Shown: positions 49,995 to 62,143, numbered from the stretch's first letter. The stretch is DNA of 64,000 nucleotides from Vibrio galatheae (GCF_000967545.1 NZ_JXXV01000027.1:45702-109701), one strand, 5' to 3'. Notes: generated by a model from the letters alone, not told the origin. Translations and numbers: made by a program.

Positions 49995-50444
49995 TTAGCT
50001 GTGTTCGATCTCGATCGTTTGTAGCTGATAACCAGCTTGGCGATAGATTTTATATCTTTCTCGCGCTAGTTGCTTGGCTTTTTCTTCGCAAGGGACGAAG
50101 TCTACCACCTCAGCAAACTTGTTCGCAAAGGTTGTCTCATTTTCCGCCAAATTTATTACTAATTGGCGATTCCATGATGGTTTGACGCCTTGGTAGCCAA
50201 TCTCGATGTTGGTGCCATACTTGGGCCCTTCACCAATGAGGTTATGAGCCATAAATTGTTTGGCATCGATTTGCCAGAACAGCTCGGCGATTTGCTCGGC
50301 GTGCACTTTATCATTGCAATTTAGATAAACCTTAGCACCTTGCTTGGCGAAATGATGGGCCAGAAACAGGACATATAAACCAAACCCTTCAGCCTTGGCT
50401 TGAGGAGAATCTGGATTAATAATGTAAAAGGTCGCATTCGCCAT
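49995..50444 (-). CDS. holC: DNA polymerase III chi subunit
   Basis: Clamp-loader accessory protein that binds SSB. 149 residues, family length. ATFYIINPDSP at the N-terminus and the NIEIGYQG, LVINLAEN and ERYKIYRQAGYQL motifs fit. It sits between pepA and valS as in E. coli (pepA-holC-valS). A terminator follows pepA, so holC probably has its own promoter. Confidence 0.94.
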   Translation of the reverse strand: MANATFYIINPDSPQAKAEGFGLYVLFLAHHFAKQGAKVYLNCNDKVHAEQIAELFWQIDAKQFMAHNLIGEGPKYGTNIEIGYQGVKPSWNRQLVINLAENETTFANKFAEVVDFVPCEEKAKQLARERYKIYRQAGYQLQTIEIEHS

Positions 50445-50481
50445 AGCTGTTTGTACTACTCAGGATTAAGAGATCTCAAAG

Positions 50482-50511
50482 ATACAAAAAAGGGCCTTGC
50501 GGCCCTTTGTT
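50482..50511 (-). terminator. Terminator after pepA
   Basis: AAAGGGCC / GGCCCTTT with a 4-base loop. On the minus strand it is followed by six T, 16 bases after the pepA stop. Confidence 0.9.
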
Positions 50512-50524
50512 AAGATTGTGAGGG

Positions 50525-52033
50525 TTATTCCTCTGTCTCTTGGCCACTGCGATTAAGCAGGAATTGGACAAGCATTGAGACAGGACGACCAGTAGAGCCT
50601 TTAGCCGCGCCTGATTTCCAAGCCGTACCCGCAATATCGATGTGCGCCCAGTGATATTTCTTAGCAAACTTAGACAAGAAACACCCCGCAGTAATTGTAC
50701 CGCCTGGTCGACCGCCGATGTTTGCCATATCTGCAAATGGGCTCTTGAGTTGCTCGTGGTACTCATCCGCCATAGGTAGACGCCATGCGCGGTCACTCGC
50801 TTGCTCTGAAGCGTTTACTAGCTCATGAGAAAGCGGGTTATGGTTTGAGATAACACCGCTGATGTGATGGCCCAATGCGATAACACATGCACCAGTCAGG
50901 GTTGCGACATCAACCACACACTCAGGCTCGAAGCGTTCAACGTAGGTCAGAGCATCACACAATACTAGGCGACCTTCTGCATCCGTATTTAGAACTTCAA
51001 CTGTTTGGCCTGACATAGTCGTCAGAATATCACCAGGACGGTATGCGTTGCTGCCTGGCATGTTTTCACAGCCAGCGAGCACACCAATCACATTGATTGG
51101 TAGGTTTAGCTTAGCTAATGCTTTCATGGTACCGAATACAGACGCTGCACCACACATGTCGTATTTCATTTCATCCATGCCTTCGCCTGGCTTAAGTGAA
51201 ATACCGCCTGAATCGAAAGTAAGGCCTTTACCAACCAGTACGATTGGTTTCGCTTCTGGATCTGGGTTGCCCTTGTACTCCATGATAGACATCATAGATT
51301 CATTCTTCGAACCACGGCCAACCGCTAGGTATGACGTCATACCCAGTTTTTCCATCTCTTGCTCGCCAATGATCTTAGTCGTTACTGTTTCATAATCGTC
51401 AGCTAGGCGACGTGCTTGAGATGCTAGGTAAGCTGGGTTGGCGATATTTGGTGGCATGTTGCCAAGGTCTTTCGATGCTTTCACACCAGACGAAATCGCC
51501 AGACCATGAGCGATCGCTTTTTCACCTAGATTTAGCTCACGACGTGTTGGTACGTTGAATACCAGTTTGCGTAGTGGGCGACGAGTTTCAGGTTTTTGGC
51601 TCTTGAACTGGTCAAAGGTGTACAGGCTGTCTTTTGTCGCTTCAACAGCTTGACGTACTTTCCAATATGTATCGCGGCCTTTAACGTGCAGTTCAGTCAG
51701 GAAACAGACAGCTTCCATCGAACCCGTTTCATTGAGAGTGTTGATGGTTTTTTGGATGATCTCTTTGTATTGACGTTCACCCAATTCACGTTCTTTACCA
51801 CAACCTACCAGTAAAACACGTTCAGACAGTACACCTGGTACTTGATGAAGCAGTAGCATCTGCCCCGGTTTTCCTTCTAGATCACCACGGCGAAGTAGTG
51901 AACTAATATAGCCATCGCTAATTTTATCTAGCTGCTCGGCAACTGGAGAGAGGCGACGTGGCTCGAACACGCCGACAACGATACATGCGCTGCGCTGTTT
52001 CTCTGGACTGCCACTTTTTACACTGAACTCCAT
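50525..52033 (-). CDS. pepA: Leucyl aminopeptidase PepA
   Basis: Zinc/manganese M17 aminopeptidase; in E. coli it also binds DNA and acts in Xer recombination and carAB control. 502 residues. Active-site signature [14 protein letters not shown] and the [17 protein letters not shown] lysine motif are intact. Divergent from lptF. A carAB-regulating role would be relevant to the pyrimidine/arginine genes in this window, but carAB itself is not present. Confidence 0.97.
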   Translation of the reverse strand: MEFSVKSGSPEKQRSACIVVGVFEPRRLSPVAEQLDKISDGYISSLLRRGDLEGKPGQMLLLHQVPGVLSERVLLVGCGKERELGERQYKEIIQKTINTLNETGSMEAVCFLTELHVKGRDTYWKVRQAVEATKDSLYTFDQFKSQKPETRRPLRKLVFNVPTRRELNLGEKAIAHGLAISSGVKASKDLGNMPPNIANPAYLASQARRLADDYETVTTKIIGEQEMEKLGMTSYLAVGRGSKNESMMSIMEYKGNPDPEAKPIVLVGKGLTFDSGGISLKPGEGMDEMKYDMCGAASVFGTMKALAKLNLPINVIGVLAGCENMPGSNAYRPGDILTTMSGQTVEVLNTDAEGRLVLCDALTYVERFEPECVVDVATLTGACVIALGHHISGVISNHNPLSHELVNASEQASDRAWRLPMADEYHEQLKSPFADMANIGGRPGGTITAGCFLSKFAKKYHWAHIDIAGTAWKSGAAKGSTGRPVSMLVQFLLNRSGQETEE

Positions 52034-52223
52034 GCGTACTCCTACATCCTGAAGACAAATAGAACTAAATGTTAGATAATGTCATCTTACTTGTTGATTC
52101 CTTAGTCGGAACTATCCTTAAATAAGCGCATTAACAGTTAGCCAAAAATTTAAAAATAAAAGGTTCAACGGGAAATTATAGTGATTCAATTAAAAAAACA
52201 AGTTTTGTATAGGTAATTTCAGC

Positions 52224-53327
52224 GTGATTATTGTTAGATATTTGATCCGCGAGACACTCAAAAGCCAATTAGCGATCTTTTTTATCCTGTTTTTAGTCTT
52301 CCTTAGCCAAAAACTGATCAAAGTTTTGGCTGATGCATCGGACGGCGATATTCCCGCTAGTTTGGTGATGCACTATGTGGCGTTAAGCATGCCTTCAATG
52401 GGGCTATTAATGTTGCCATTGAGTCTTTTCTTGGGGATCTTGCTCACTTTTGGCCGTCTATACGCAGAAAGTGAAATTACCGTCATGAACGCGACCGGGA
52501 TCGGCAATAAATTCTTGATCCGCGCGGCGCTGTATTTGGCTGTGATTACCGGAGTGATCGCTGGATTCAACTCCTTTGTCTTTGCCCCCTATAGCCAAGA
52601 TCAGCTGGTTAAACTGCAAGAAGAAACGGCAGCAGAAAACAGTGTCGACCTGCTCAAAAAAGGCCACTTCCAAGGTACACCAGACGGTTCGTCGGTGGTG
52701 TTTATCGATGATATTGATGGCAAAAAACTGAAACACGTCTTCGTTGCTCAGATGCGTCCACGTGATTCTATTCTACCGAGTGTCTCTTTTTCTCAATCTG
52801 GAGAAGTGAAAGAGTTGAGTGACGGCCGCCAAGTGATTCGTATGTACGAGGGTACACGCTATGAAGGCGTTCCGACCCGCGTCGATTATATGGTGACGGA
52901 TTTTGACCAATACGAAGGTTTGATTGGTCAACGTGACGTCAAGCCGAAAGGTCGTGACTGGGAAGCCATTCCAACGCTAGATTTAATGAAAAATCCAGAC
53001 AGGCGTGCACAAGCTGAAGTGCAGTGGCGTATTTCATTGGTCGTCTGTATACCACTCTTGACAATGTTGGTGGTGCCATTGTCGGCAGTGAATCCACGTC
53101 AGGGCCGCTTTGCCAAAATGGGGCCAGCAATTTTGATTTATCTGGCGTATTTCTTAGCGATAAGTGCGACTAAGTCAGCGATTGAAGATGGTTCTATTCC
53201 GACGGTTGTTGGGATGTGGCCAATTAATGCTGCGTTACTATTGACGGCAATTGCAATTAACTCGATGGACAGCATTCCTGTTCGCCGCTTTAAAGACAAA
53301 CTAAGACAAAGAAAAAAGGCAGCGTAA
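52224..53327 (+). CDS. lptF: LPS export ABC transporter permease LptF
   Basis: One of the two permeases of the LptB2FG complex that extracts LPS from the inner membrane. 367 residues, GTG start. Six membrane segments around a central periplasmic beta-jellyroll (about 125-255). The IIVRYLIRETLKSQL start is typical. The gap to lptG is 3 bases. Confidence 0.96.
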   Translation: MIIVRYLIRETLKSQLAIFFILFLVFLSQKLIKVLADASDGDIPASLVMHYVALSMPSMGLLMLPLSLFLGILLTFGRLYAESEITVMNATGIGNKFLIRAALYLAVITGVIAGFNSFVFAPYSQDQLVKLQEETAAENSVDLLKKGHFQGTPDGSSVVFIDDIDGKKLKHVFVAQMRPRDSILPSVSFSQSGEVKELSDGRQVIRMYEGTRYEGVPTRVDYMVTDFDQYEGLIGQRDVKPKGRDWEAIPTLDLMKNPDRRAQAEVQWRISLVVCIPLLTMLVVPLSAVNPRQGRFAKMGPAILIYLAYFLAISATKSAIEDGSIPTVVGMWPINAALLLTAIAINSMDSIPVRRFKDKLRQRKKAA

Positions 53328-53330
53328 GTC

Positions 53331-54401
53331 GTGTTTAAGATTCTCGATCTCTACATAGGTAGAACCATTATTGCGACTACCTCCTTGGTATTGGCGACCT
53401 TTGTTGGGCTTTCGGCCATCATCAAATACGTTGAACAATTGCGTAAAGTGGGTGAGGGCACATATGACCTTATCCAAGCGCTATTGTTTGTTTTGCTCAG
53501 CATTCCGCGAGACATCGAAATGTTTTTCCCCATGGCGGCCTTGCTTGGAGCATTGATTGGGCTTGGTATGCTTGCGTCTAGCTCTGAGCTAGTGGTGATG
53601 CAGGCGGCGGGATTTTCCAAGTTAGATATTGGTTTGTCGGTGCTTAAAACTGCCGTGCCTTTAATGATCATGGTGACCTTGCTTGGTCAATGGGGCGCAC
53701 CTCAAGCGCAAAAGGCGGCGCGTGATCTACGTGCATTTTCGACTTCTGGTGGTGCGATTATGTCGGTCAGAACGGGCGTTTGGGCTCGGGATGCCAATGA
53801 TTTCATTTTTATTGGTAAAGTGGAAAACGACAAAATCTATGGCATGAACATGTGGCGATACGACGCAGACAAACGCTTACAAAGTGTCGTCTTTGCTGAG
53901 GAAGTCGATTATGTTGCGGACAACACTTGGACGATGAAAAATGTTCAGTTGACCGAAATGGTCGATGAGGTAGAGATCTCGAAGGAGAGCTTACCTGAAT
54001 ACAGTTGGACAACCTCGCTAGCGCCAGACAAGCTTGCAGTTGTGACGGTTAAACCGGAAGAGTTATCCTTAGCTGGTTTGTACGATTACGTCTCTTATCT
54101 TAAAGCGTCAGAGCAAGACCCTTCTCGCTATGAACTGGCGTTTTGGCGCAAAGTTACTCAGCCATTCTCCATTGCGGTCATGATGTTGATGGCACTGTCG
54201 TTTATCTTTGGTCCACTGCGCAGTGTAACCATGGGCGCGCGTATTTTATCGGGTGTCATCGCCGGATTTACTTTCTATATTTCGAGTGAGTTCTTTGGCC
54301 CATTAAGTTTGGTCTACAACATACCACCTGTATTTGGGGCAGTGATGCCAAGCGTTGTCTTTTTGACGATTGCGTTGATGTTGTTACGTCGTAAGCTTTA
54401 A
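53331..54401 (+). CDS. lptG: LPS export ABC transporter permease LptG
   Basis: Second permease of LptB2FG, 356 residues, GTG start. Typical LDLYIGRTIIATT beginning, six membrane segments, and the periplasmic domain at about 125-255. Paired with lptF. The gene converges on mutS through a shared hairpin. Confidence 0.96.
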   Translation: MFKILDLYIGRTIIATTSLVLATFVGLSAIIKYVEQLRKVGEGTYDLIQALLFVLLSIPRDIEMFFPMAALLGALIGLGMLASSSELVVMQAAGFSKLDIGLSVLKTAVPLMIMVTLLGQWGAPQAQKAARDLRAFSTSGGAIMSVRTGVWARDANDFIFIGKVENDKIYGMNMWRYDADKRLQSVVFAEEVDYVADNTWTMKNVQLTEMVDEVEISKESLPEYSWTTSLAPDKLAVVTVKPEELSLAGLYDYVSYLKASEQDPSRYELAFWRKVTQPFSIAVMMLMALSFIFGPLRSVTMGARILSGVIAGFTFYISSEFFGPLSLVYNIPPVFGAVMPSVVFLTIALMLLRRKL

Positions 54402-54429
54402 GTCATACACCTTAGACAGTGCACACGAA

Positions 54430-54456
54430 AACGGCAGCCGATTGGCTGCCGTTGTT
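54430..54456. terminator. Terminator between convergent lptG and mutS
   Basis: AACGGCAGCC / GGCTGCCGTT stem with GATT loop. Flanked by GTTCTTT on one side and, read on the minus strand, TTTTCG on the other. Confidence 0.82.
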
Positions 54457-54482
54457 CTTTCTACGCTTTGAAGAGCAAATGA

Positions 54483-57047
54483 TTAGATGAGCTTTTTCAG
54501 TCGATAAAGTGCTTCGAGTGCCTGTCGTGGTGTCAGGTCATCTGGGTCAATTGCCGACAGCGCTTCTTCTACTTCACTTGGCTCTGGGATCAAGCTCAAT
54601 TGATTGGCTATATCCACCGCACTTGAGCGAGGAGATATGTCGTTGTCGTGCCCGAGTTGTTCCAACTGAGTCAGTTTCGCACGCGCATTTTTGATTACAC
54701 TTTTCGGTACCCCTGCCAATCCCGCAACGGCGAGGCCGTAAGACTTGCTCGCTGCGCCTTCCTGAACAGCATGCATAAAGGCAATGCTGTCACCATGTTC
54801 GACCGCATCTAGGTGAACATTGGCAAGATGAGGAATTTGGTTTGGCAACTCGGTCAGCTCAAAGTAGTGCGTGGCAAACAAGGTCATCGAACCGAGTTCT
54901 TTCGCCAGCCATTCGGCACTGGCCCAAGCGAGAGAAAGTCCATCATAGGTACTGGTGCCGCGGCCAATCTCGTCCATTAAGACCAAACTGTTGGCGGTGG
55001 CATTATGTAGAATGTTGGCCGTTTCTGTCATTTCTACCATAAAGGTTGAGCGGCCTGACGCGAGATCATCTGATGCGCCGATACGAGTAAAGATCCGATC
55101 AATCGAACCGATCTGAGCGGATTCCGCTGGTACATAAGATCCAATATGCGCCATCAAGGCGATCAGCGCGGTCTGACGCATATAGGTCGATTTACCACCC
55201 ATGTTAGGACCAGTAATGATCAACATCTTACGCTGTGGATTAAGATCGATTGGGTTGGCAATAAACGGGTCATCCAGCACCTGTTCAACCACAGGGTGAC
55301 GGCCAGCTTGAATATGAATACCAGTGTCTTTTGTCAGTGTTGGACGGCAGTAATCTAAACTGTCGGCACGCTCGGCTAAGTTCTGCAACACATCAATCTG
55401 TGAGACTGCGGATGCGACATTTTGCATCTGTTCCAAGTGTGGCAGCAACAGATCAAACAGTTCTTCCCACAACTGCTTTTCAAGTGCCAGAGCTTTGGAT
55501 TTAGAGTTAAGTACTTTGTCTTCGTGCTCTTTTAGCTCAGGAATAATATAGCGCTCGGCATTTTTTAATGTTTGGCGACGCACATAGTGAGGCGGCACGA
55601 GATGACTTTGCCCTCGGCTGACCTGAATAAAGAAGCCATGTACATTGTTATAACCCACTTTAAGCGTATCGATGCCGTGGCGTTCGCGTTCATCTTGCTC
55701 TAATTGCTCAAGATACTCAGTCGCACCATCGGCCAGTTTACGCCATTCGTCGAGTTCTGAGTTATACCCTTCGGCAATCACACCACCATCACGAATCACC
55801 ACTGGAGGATTATCTTTGATCGCACGTTCTAGTAGCTCACACACTGAATCCATCGGTGCAGCGTATTGCGCTAGCTTGGTTAAGTATGGGTGTTCAAGTG
55901 CGCTCATCGTCTCGGCAAGTTCAGGCAGCTGCTGGATGGCAAAACGTAAGCGAGCCATATCACGAGGTCTTGCACTGCGAAGTGCCAAGCGAGCTAAAAT
56001 TCGTTCAATATCACCAATCTGTTTGAGTATCGGATGAAGATCTGTAAACAACGCTTGTTGTTTCAGCTCGGTGATGGCATCTAAACGATGATTAAGCGTA
56101 TCGATATCGCGCATTGGCTGATGAAGCCAGCGTTTCAGCATGCGGCTTCCCATCGCTGTTGCTGTGTGATCGAGCACTTCTGATAAGGTGTTATCAATCC
56201 CGCCAGCCAAGTTTTGGGTGATCTCTAAGTTACGGCGAGTCGCCGCATCTAAGATTACCGAGTGATCTTGTCTGTCGAAGGTCAAAGAGCGAATATGAGG
56301 CAGCGCAGTGCGTTGAGTATCTTTGACATACTGAATCAAACAGCCTGCGGCGCATAAGCCAAGCTTAGCGTTCTCGACACCAAAACCTACCAAGTCACGC
56401 GTACCAAACTGCTGGTTTAATTGTTGCTTAGCAGTGTCGAGTTCAAACTCCCATACAGGGCGGCGGCGATTACCACTGCGTGCAGACATCAGGTGGACAG
56501 GTGCAAAATCTTCTGGGAACAGCAATTCACGTGGAGAGGTGCGCTGCAATTCTGCCGCCATCGCCTCTTCGCTTTCTGGCTCCATCAATTGGAATCGACC
56601 AGAGGTGATATCAAGAGTGGCGTAACCAAATTGACCGTTGTGGTGGTAAATGGCCGCAATCAGATTATCAATCCGTTCAGAAAGCAGTGCTTCGTCGGTC
56701 ACTGTGCCCGGAGTCACGATGCGAACGACCGCGCGCTCTACAGGTCCTTTACTGGTTGCAGGATCGCCAATCTGCTCACAAATAGCGACGGACTCACCGA
56801 GCTGAACAAGTTTAGCGAGATAACCTTCAACCGCATGAAATGGCACGCCGGCCATAGGAATTGGCTCTCCTGCAGAAGCTCCGCGTTTGGTCAGAGAAAT
56901 ATCGAGCAACTGAGAAGCTCGTTTCGCATCATCATAGAAAAGCTCGTAGAAATCACCCATGCGATAAAACAGCAAAATTTCCGGGTTCTCGGCTTTGAGC
57001 TTGAGATATTGCTGCATCATAGGCGTGTGTTTTTGTTCAGCTTTCAC
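54483..57047 (-). CDS. mutS: DNA mismatch repair protein MutS
   Basis: Mismatch-recognition ATPase, 854 residues, full length. The mismatch-binding [14 protein letters not shown] motif ([14 protein letters not shown], residues about 28-42), Walker [14 protein letters not shown], Walker [17 protein letters not shown] and the C-terminal tetramerisation tail are present. Divergent from pncC. Confidence 0.98.
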   Translation of the reverse strand: MKAEQKHTPMMQQYLKLKAENPEILLFYRMGDFYELFYDDAKRASQLLDISLTKRGASAGEPIPMAGVPFHAVEGYLAKLVQLGESVAICEQIGDPATSKGPVERAVVRIVTPGTVTDEALLSERIDNLIAAIYHHNGQFGYATLDITSGRFQLMEPESEEAMAAELQRTSPRELLFPEDFAPVHLMSARSGNRRRPVWEFELDTAKQQLNQQFGTRDLVGFGVENAKLGLCAAGCLIQYVKDTQRTALPHIRSLTFDRQDHSVILDAATRRNLEITQNLAGGIDNTLSEVLDHTATAMGSRMLKRWLHQPMRDIDTLNHRLDAITELKQQALFTDLHPILKQIGDIERILARLALRSARPRDMARLRFAIQQLPELAETMSALEHPYLTKLAQYAAPMDSVCELLERAIKDNPPVVIRDGGVIAEGYNSELDEWRKLADGATEYLEQLEQDERERHGIDTLKVGYNNVHGFFIQVSRGQSHLVPPHYVRRQTLKNAERYIIPELKEHEDKVLNSKSKALALEKQLWEELFDLLLPHLEQMQNVASAVSQIDVLQNLAERADSLDYCRPTLTKDTGIHIQAGRHPVVEQVLDDPFIANPIDLNPQRKMLIITGPNMGGKSTYMRQTALIALMAHIGSYVPAESAQIGSIDRIFTRIGASDDLASGRSTFMVEMTETANILHNATANSLVLMDEIGRGTSTYDGLSLAWASAEWLAKELGSMTLFATHYFELTELPNQIPHLANVHLDAVEHGDSIAFMHAVQEGAASKSYGLAVAGLAGVPKSVIKNARAKLTQLEQLGHDNDISPRSSAVDIANQLSLIPEPSEVEEALSAIDPDDLTPRQALEALYRLKKLI

Positions 57048-57132
57048 AGTTAAGATCTTTTGTTTATTGCTATTGCGGCTTAGGATACGTGAATAGCCAA
57101 TGGGCGAAAAGGTGTATTAAGGGGTTTTCGAT

Positions 57133-57624
57133 ATGGAGTCACAGCAAATTCTGTCGCAGCAATTGGGTGACCTGCTTCATCGACATCAACTGGTAATGAC
57201 TACAGCCGAGTCTTGCACTGGTGGCGGTGTTTCTGCCGCAGTGACTGACATTGCTGGCAGTTCTGCTTGGTTTGACCGCGCTTTTATCACCTATAGCAAC
57301 GAGGCAAAAATCGAGATGCTTGGTGTGAAAGAGCAAACGCTTCAAGCTCATGGTGCGGTCAGCGAGCAAACTGTTGAGGAGATGGTTCAAGGCGCATTGG
57401 CCCATTCTAATGCCAATGTTGGTGTCTCAATCAGTGGTATCGCCGGACCTGGCGGAGCAAGCGAAGAGAAGCCTGTTGGTACGGTTTGTTTTGCATGGGC
57501 TAATGAAAATGATTGGCTTAAAGTTGCCACTTATCATTTTGAAGGTAACCGCAGTCAAGTACGGCAACAGGCGGTAGAGACTGCACTGAGAGTAATGTAT
57601 GAAAAGCTACTTAGTGGCAGTTAA
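57133..57624 (+). CDS. pncC: Nicotinamide-nucleotide amidohydrolase PncC (CinA C-terminal domain)
   Basis: Deamidates NMN for pyridine-nucleotide recycling. 163 residues, a stand-alone CinA C-terminal domain. TAESCTGGGVSAAVTDIAGSS and the ISGIAGPGGASEEKPVGTV segment are intact. Directly upstream of recA, the usual order (pncC-recA-recX). Confidence 0.94.
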   Translation: MESQQILSQQLGDLLHRHQLVMTTAESCTGGGVSAAVTDIAGSSAWFDRAFITYSNEAKIEMLGVKEQTLQAHGAVSEQTVEEMVQGALAHSNANVGVSISGIAGPGGASEEKPVGTVCFAWANENDWLKVATYHFEGNRSQVRQQAVETALRVMYEKLLSGS

Positions 57625-57700
57625 TCGTTATTGATTATAATTTAAATTTCATAAAAATCAGATGGATGTCATCAAATTCTAAAAAAAACCTACATAGGTA

Positions 57701-57728
57701 TAGACACTGTATGAATCAACAGTATAAT
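57701..57728 (+). promoter_or_regulatory. recA promoter with LexA (SOS) box
   Basis: TAGACA (-35, 57701-57706) and TATAAT (-10, 57723-57728) have a 16-base spacer that is exactly the SOS box CTGT-N8-ACAG (57707-57722). LexA binding would block the promoter completely. Confidence 0.92.
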
Positions 57729-57819
57729 AATTTGCATTGATTGTTCAGTGAGATTGCTGAACGGAAGAATTAGATTGATATTCATCAGCACGAAATAGAT
57801 GAGTCATTTGGAGAAAGTG

Positions 57820-58866
57820 ATGGACGAGAACAAACAGAAAGCGCTCGCCGCTGCGCTAGGTCAGATTGAAAAGCAATTCGGTAAAGGTTCAATCATGCGC
57901 CTTGGTGATAACCGCGCAATGGATGTAGAAACGATTTCTACAGGCTCACTTTCTTTGGACATCGCTTTAGGTGCTGGTGGTCTACCAATGGGACGTATCG
58001 TAGAAATCTACGGTCCAGAATCTTCAGGTAAAACAACACTAACGCTTGAATGTATTGCTGCTGCGCAAAAACAAGGTAAAACGTGTGCATTTATCGATGC
58101 TGAACACGCACTAGACCCTGTTTACGCCAAGAAGCTTGGCGTTGATATCGATGCACTGCTGGTTTCTCAGCCGGATACTGGTGAGCAAGCGTTAGAGATC
58201 TGTGATGCATTAGCTCGCTCTGGTGCGATTGACGTTATGGTGGTTGACTCGGTTGCAGCACTAACACCTAAAGCAGAAATCGAAGGTGAAATGGGCGATA
58301 GCCACATGGGCCTTCAAGCTCGTATGCTTTCTCAAGCGATGCGTAAGCTGACTGGTAACCTTAAGCAATCGAACTGTATGTGTATCTTCATCAACCAAAT
58401 TCGTATGAAGATTGGTGTGATGTTTGGTAACCCAGAAACAACCACGGGTGGTAACGCACTTAAGTTCTACGCTTCTGTTCGTCTTGATATTCGTCGTACC
58501 GGTTCTATCAAAGAAGGTGACGAAGTGGTTGGTAACGAAACTCGCATCAAAGTGGTTAAGAACAAGATTGCTGCACCGTTTAAACAAGCTGAGACTCAAA
58601 TATTATACGGTCAAGGCTTTAACCGTGAAGGTGAATTGATCGACCTAGGTGTGAAACACAAGCTCATCGAGAAAGCGGGCGCGTGGTACAGCTACAACGG
58701 CGACAAGATTGGTCAAGGTAAAGCAAACGCAGGTAAGTTCCTACGCGAAAACCTAGAAGCTGCACAGACTATCGACGCTAAACTGCGTGAAATGCTTCTT
58801 TCGCCGGCTGAAGTTCAGCCAGACGATGCTGAAGTAGGCCAGATGCCAGAACAAGAAGAGCTATAA
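57820..58866 (+). CDS. recA: Recombinase RecA
   Basis: DNA strand-exchange protein and LexA coprotease. 348 residues from ATG 57820 ([10 protein letters not shown]), with GGAG 6 bases upstream; the ATG at 57799 is rejected. Walker A GPESSGKT at 65-72, the L2 loop region [21 protein letters not shown], and an acidic C-terminus are intact. SOS-regulated (see upstream entry). Confidence 0.99.
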   Translation: MDENKQKALAAALGQIEKQFGKGSIMRLGDNRAMDVETISTGSLSLDIALGAGGLPMGRIVEIYGPESSGKTTLTLECIAAAQKQGKTCAFIDAEHALDPVYAKKLGVDIDALLVSQPDTGEQALEICDALARSGAIDVMVVDSVAALTPKAEIEGEMGDSHMGLQARMLSQAMRKLTGNLKQSNCMCIFINQIRMKIGVMFGNPETTTGGNALKFYASVRLDIRRTGSIKEGDEVVGNETRIKVVKNKIAAPFKQAETQILYGQGFNREGELIDLGVKHKLIEKAGAWYSYNGDKIGQGKANAGKFLRENLEAAQTIDAKLREMLLSPAEVQPDDAEVGQMPEQEEL

Positions 58867-58884
58867 TCTAGCCCTTTACTTTCC

Positions 58885-58912
58885 AAAGCCCTGCAATTGC
58901 GGGGCTTTGTTA
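58885..58912 (+). terminator. Terminator/attenuator between recA and recX
   Basis: AAAGCCCTGC / GCGGGGCTTT hairpin with AATT loop followed by GTTAT. It would reduce recX relative to recA, as in E. coli where recX arises from read-through. Confidence 0.8.
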
Positions 58913-58935
58913 TATCTAACCTTTACACCAATATT

Positions 58936-59400
58936 ATGTTTCAACGCAAACCTCCAACACTCTCTAGTAAAGAAGCCGCGATACAATTATTGAGCCGTCG
59001 TGATCACGGTGAATATGAACTCTACCAAAAACTCACTCTCAAAGGTTATGACGCAGAAGAGGCTCAACAAGCGATCAATTTTTGTTTAGAGCATAATTAT
59101 CTCGATGATCTTCGTTATGCCAAAAGTCAAATCCGCCAGCACGTCTATAAAGGGCATGGTGAAAGGCGTATTCGCCAGGAATTACAGCAAAAGAGGGTCA
59201 CAGACTCCGTTGTCGAAAAAGCTCTGGATGATGAGCCGCAAGACTGGTTTGAGTTAGCAAAACAAGCGGCTGAGAAGAAATTCAAAGGGATTAAAGCAAA
59301 AGACCAAAAAGAATACGCTAAACAGGTGCGTTTTCTCCAATATCGGGGCTACAGCTTTGAGCAAATCAGCTATGCGTTAAGCGAGCAAAGTGAAGACTAA
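58936..59400 (+). CDS. recX: Regulatory protein RecX
   Basis: Inhibitor of RecA filaments, 154 residues from ATG 58936 ([12 protein letters not shown]). An in-frame ATG at 58897 lies inside the terminator stem and is rejected, although no strong ribosome site precedes 58936. Helical repeats ([29 protein letters not shown]) are typical of the family. Confidence 0.92.
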   Translation: MFQRKPPTLSSKEAAIQLLSRRDHGEYELYQKLTLKGYDAEEAQQAINFCLEHNYLDDLRYAKSQIRQHVYKGHGERRIRQELQQKRVTDSVVEKALDDEPQDWFELAKQAAEKKFKGIKAKDQKEYAKQVRFLQYRGYSFEQISYALSEQSED

Positions 59401-59542
59401 CTAGCAAAATACCTCGCTATTTGGGATTTTATTTCTAATTGCTGGCTCAAAAGGCTCTTTTCCACAAGAAAACTAGTCGTAGCGCTAACCATGATCTACA
59501 ATAGCGCAAAATTCTAACTCGACTATTTTCAGGAAGAGCTGC

Positions 59543-62125
59543 ATGTACATGAGCACTGATGAGGTTCGTAACGCGTTCCTTAAGTTCTTTGAAAGCAAAG
59601 GACACCAAATCGTAGACAGTTCATCGTTGGTTCCACATAACGATCCAACTCTGCTATTTACTAACGCAGGTATGAACCAATTTAAAGATTGCTTTTTAGG
59701 CGCCGAAAAGCGTGCCTACACACGAGCAACTACGGCTCAGCGTTGTGTACGTGCTGGTGGTAAACATAACGACCTTGAAAATGTGGGTTTTACTGCTCGT
59801 CACCATACCTTCTTTGAAATGCTAGGTAACTTCAGCTTTGGTGATTACTTCAAAGAAGATGCGATTGCATTCGCTTGGGAATTCCTAACAGAAACTCTGC
59901 AACTGCCAAAAGAGCGCTTGCTTGTAACTGTCTACGAGACAGACGACGAAGCGTTTGAAATCTGGAACAAAACGGTGGGCGTACCCGCTGATCGTATTAT
60001 TCGTATTGGTGATAAAAAAGGCGGTAAGCAGTACGAGTCAGATAACTTCTGGACCATGGGTGACACTGGCCCTTGTGGTCCGTGTACGGAAATTTTCTAC
60101 GACCACGGTGAGCATATCTGGGGCGGACGTCCTGGTACACCTGAAGAAGATGGTGACCGCTTCATCGAGATCTGGAACAACGTATTTATGCAGTTCAATC
60201 GTCATGCTGATGGCACGATGGAACCACTACCTAAGCCTGCTGTTGATACAGGTATGGGCATTGAGCGTATCTCGGCAATCATGCAGGGCGTTCACTCAAA
60301 CTATGAAATCGACGTTTTCCAAAAGCTAATTAAAGCAGCAGCGGAAACGATTGGTTACCAAGACTTGTCAAATCAGTCATTACGCGTTATTGCTGACCAC
60401 ATCCGTTCTTGTTCATTCCTGATCGTTGATGGTGTGATGCCTTCAAACGAAGGTCGTGGTTATGTTTTACGTCGTATTATTCGTCGTGCAGTTCGTCACG
60501 GAAACAAGCTGGGTGCGAATGGCGTATTCTTCCACAAGTTAGTGGGTGTACTGGCTGACGTTATGGGAACTGCGGGTGAAGAGCTTAAAAAGCAACAGGC
60601 CGTTGTGGAAAAAGTTCTCCGTATCGAAGAAGAGAACTTTGGTCGCACTCTAGAACGCGGTATGGCGATTCTTAACGAAGCGTTAGACAGTCTAGATGGC
60701 AAAGTGCTTGATGGCGAAACAGTGTTTAAACTTTACGACACGTACGGTTTCCCTGCTGACTTGACTAACGATGTTGCGCGCGAACGTGACTTTGCTATCG
60801 ATGAAGTCGGTTTTGAGAAAGCGATGGAAGAGCAGCGTCAACGTGCTCGTGAGGCCGGTCAGTTTGGCACTGACTACAACGCAACCATCAAAACTGAAGC
60901 TGAGACTGCATTCTGTGGCTACGCAGGCACTCAAGGTAGCAGCAATATTGCGGAAATCTTCGTTGAAGGCGAAGCGGTCGAATCACTCTCTGCTGGCGAT
61001 AAAGCAATCATCATCTTGGATGAAACGCCATTCTACGCGGAATCTGGCGGTCAATGCGGTGATGCGGGTGCTCTAAAAACTGAATCCGGTCTATTCAAAG
61101 TCGAAGATACTCAGAAGCTAGGTAACGCCATTGCGCATCATGGTGTACTTGCGGAAGGTGTATTGGCGAAAGGTGACGAAGTTGCCGCGACTGTTGATGC
61201 ACAACGTCGAGCTGCAATCTCTCTCAACCACTCGGCTACTCACCTACTGCACGCTGCCCTGCGTCAAGTTTTAGGTGAACACGTAGCGCAAAAAGGTTCG
61301 TTGGTAAAAGCAGAAAACTTACGTTTTGACTTCTCTCACCTCGAAGCGGTAACGCCAGCAGAGCTGAAAGAAGTTGAGCGCCTAGTTAATGCCCAAGTGC
61401 GTCGTAACCACGTTATCGAAACTAACGTAATGGACATTGAGTCAGCGAAGCAGAAAGGGGCAATGGCGCTATTTGGCGAGAAGTACGATGATGAAGTTCG
61501 CGTGCTGTCTATGGGGGATTTCTCTACCGAGCTTTGTGGTGGTATCCACGCAGCAAATACCGGTGACATCGGTCTGTTCAAGATTACTTCAGAAGGTGGT
61601 ATTGCGGCAGGTATTCGCCGTATTGAAGCGGTCACGGGCGAGGCGGCACTCGACGCGATAGAAGCGCAGCAAGCTAAGTACGAAGAGAAACTGGTTGAAT
61701 CTGCTACTAAAGCGAAAGCGTTAGAAAAAGAAATCCAGAAGCTCAAAGATAAGATGGCCGCGGCAGAAAGTGCCAATGTCATGGGCAAAATTGAATCGAT
61801 TAACGGCGTGAAAGTATTGGTTGCCTCTCTTGAGGGCGCTGATAACAAGAACTTACGCGTGATGGTAGATGACATCAAAAACCAGATGGGCAGTGGAGTC
61901 ATTCTGCTTGCCAACATCAATGACGATAAGATTGGCCTTATCGCAGGTGTGACGAAAGATCTTATTGGTAAGGTGAAAGCGGGTGACCTAGTCAAAATGG
62001 TCGCTGAGCAAGTTGGTGGTAAAGGCGGTGGCCGTCCTGACATGGCGCAAGCTGGTGGTACGGATATCGATGCTCTTCCACAAGCTATCAAGACAGTTCA
62101 TCCATGGCTAGAAGAGCGCCTGTAG
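59543..62125 (+). CDS. alaS: Alanine-tRNA ligase
   Basis: Class II synthetase, 860 residues. Catalytic core (about 1-450, [32 protein letters not shown]), editing domain with [11 protein letters not shown] and [13 protein letters not shown], and C-Ala domain. ATG 59543 is chosen because AGGAAG lies 8 bases before it. A possible -10 TACAAT lies at 59497-59502. RecA-recX-alaS-lysC-csrA order is standard for Vibrio. Confidence 0.97.
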   Translation: MYMSTDEVRNAFLKFFESKGHQIVDSSSLVPHNDPTLLFTNAGMNQFKDCFLGAEKRAYTRATTAQRCVRAGGKHNDLENVGFTARHHTFFEMLGNFSFGDYFKEDAIAFAWEFLTETLQLPKERLLVTVYETDDEAFEIWNKTVGVPADRIIRIGDKKGGKQYESDNFWTMGDTGPCGPCTEIFYDHGEHIWGGRPGTPEEDGDRFIEIWNNVFMQFNRHADGTMEPLPKPAVDTGMGIERISAIMQGVHSNYEIDVFQKLIKAAAETIGYQDLSNQSLRVIADHIRSCSFLIVDGVMPSNEGRGYVLRRIIRRAVRHGNKLGANGVFFHKLVGVLADVMGTAGEELKKQQAVVEKVLRIEEENFGRTLERGMAILNEALDSLDGKVLDGETVFKLYDTYGFPADLTNDVARERDFAIDEVGFEKAMEEQRQRAREAGQFGTDYNATIKTEAETAFCGYAGTQGSSNIAEIFVEGEAVESLSAGDKAIIILDETPFYAESGGQCGDAGALKTESGLFKVEDTQKLGNAIAHHGVLAEGVLAKGDEVAATVDAQRRAAISLNHSATHLLHAALRQVLGEHVAQKGSLVKAENLRFDFSHLEAVTPAELKEVERLVNAQVRRNHVIETNVMDIESAKQKGAMALFGEKYDDEVRVLSMGDFSTELCGGIHAANTGDIGLFKITSEGGIAAGIRRIEAVTGEAALDAIEAQQAKYEEKLVESATKAKALEKEIQKLKDKMAAAESANVMGKIESINGVKVLVASLEGADNKNLRVMVDDIKNQMGSGVILLANINDDKIGLIAGVTKDLIGKVKAGDLVKMVAEQVGGKGGGRPDMAQAGGTDIDALPQAIKTVHPWLEERL

Positions 62126-62143
62126 AACTCACTTTATAAAGTG

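Noticed and set aside
56421..57053. 210-codon open frame antisense to mutS
   Set aside because: It is fully inside mutS, with Cys/His/Arg-rich sequence unlike a folded protein. A shadow.
61336..62091. 251-codon open frame antisense to alaS
   Set aside because: It lies wholly inside alaS, has Ser/Pro/Ala/Ile-rich sequence with no domain-like pattern, and no ribosome site. It is a codon-bias shadow.
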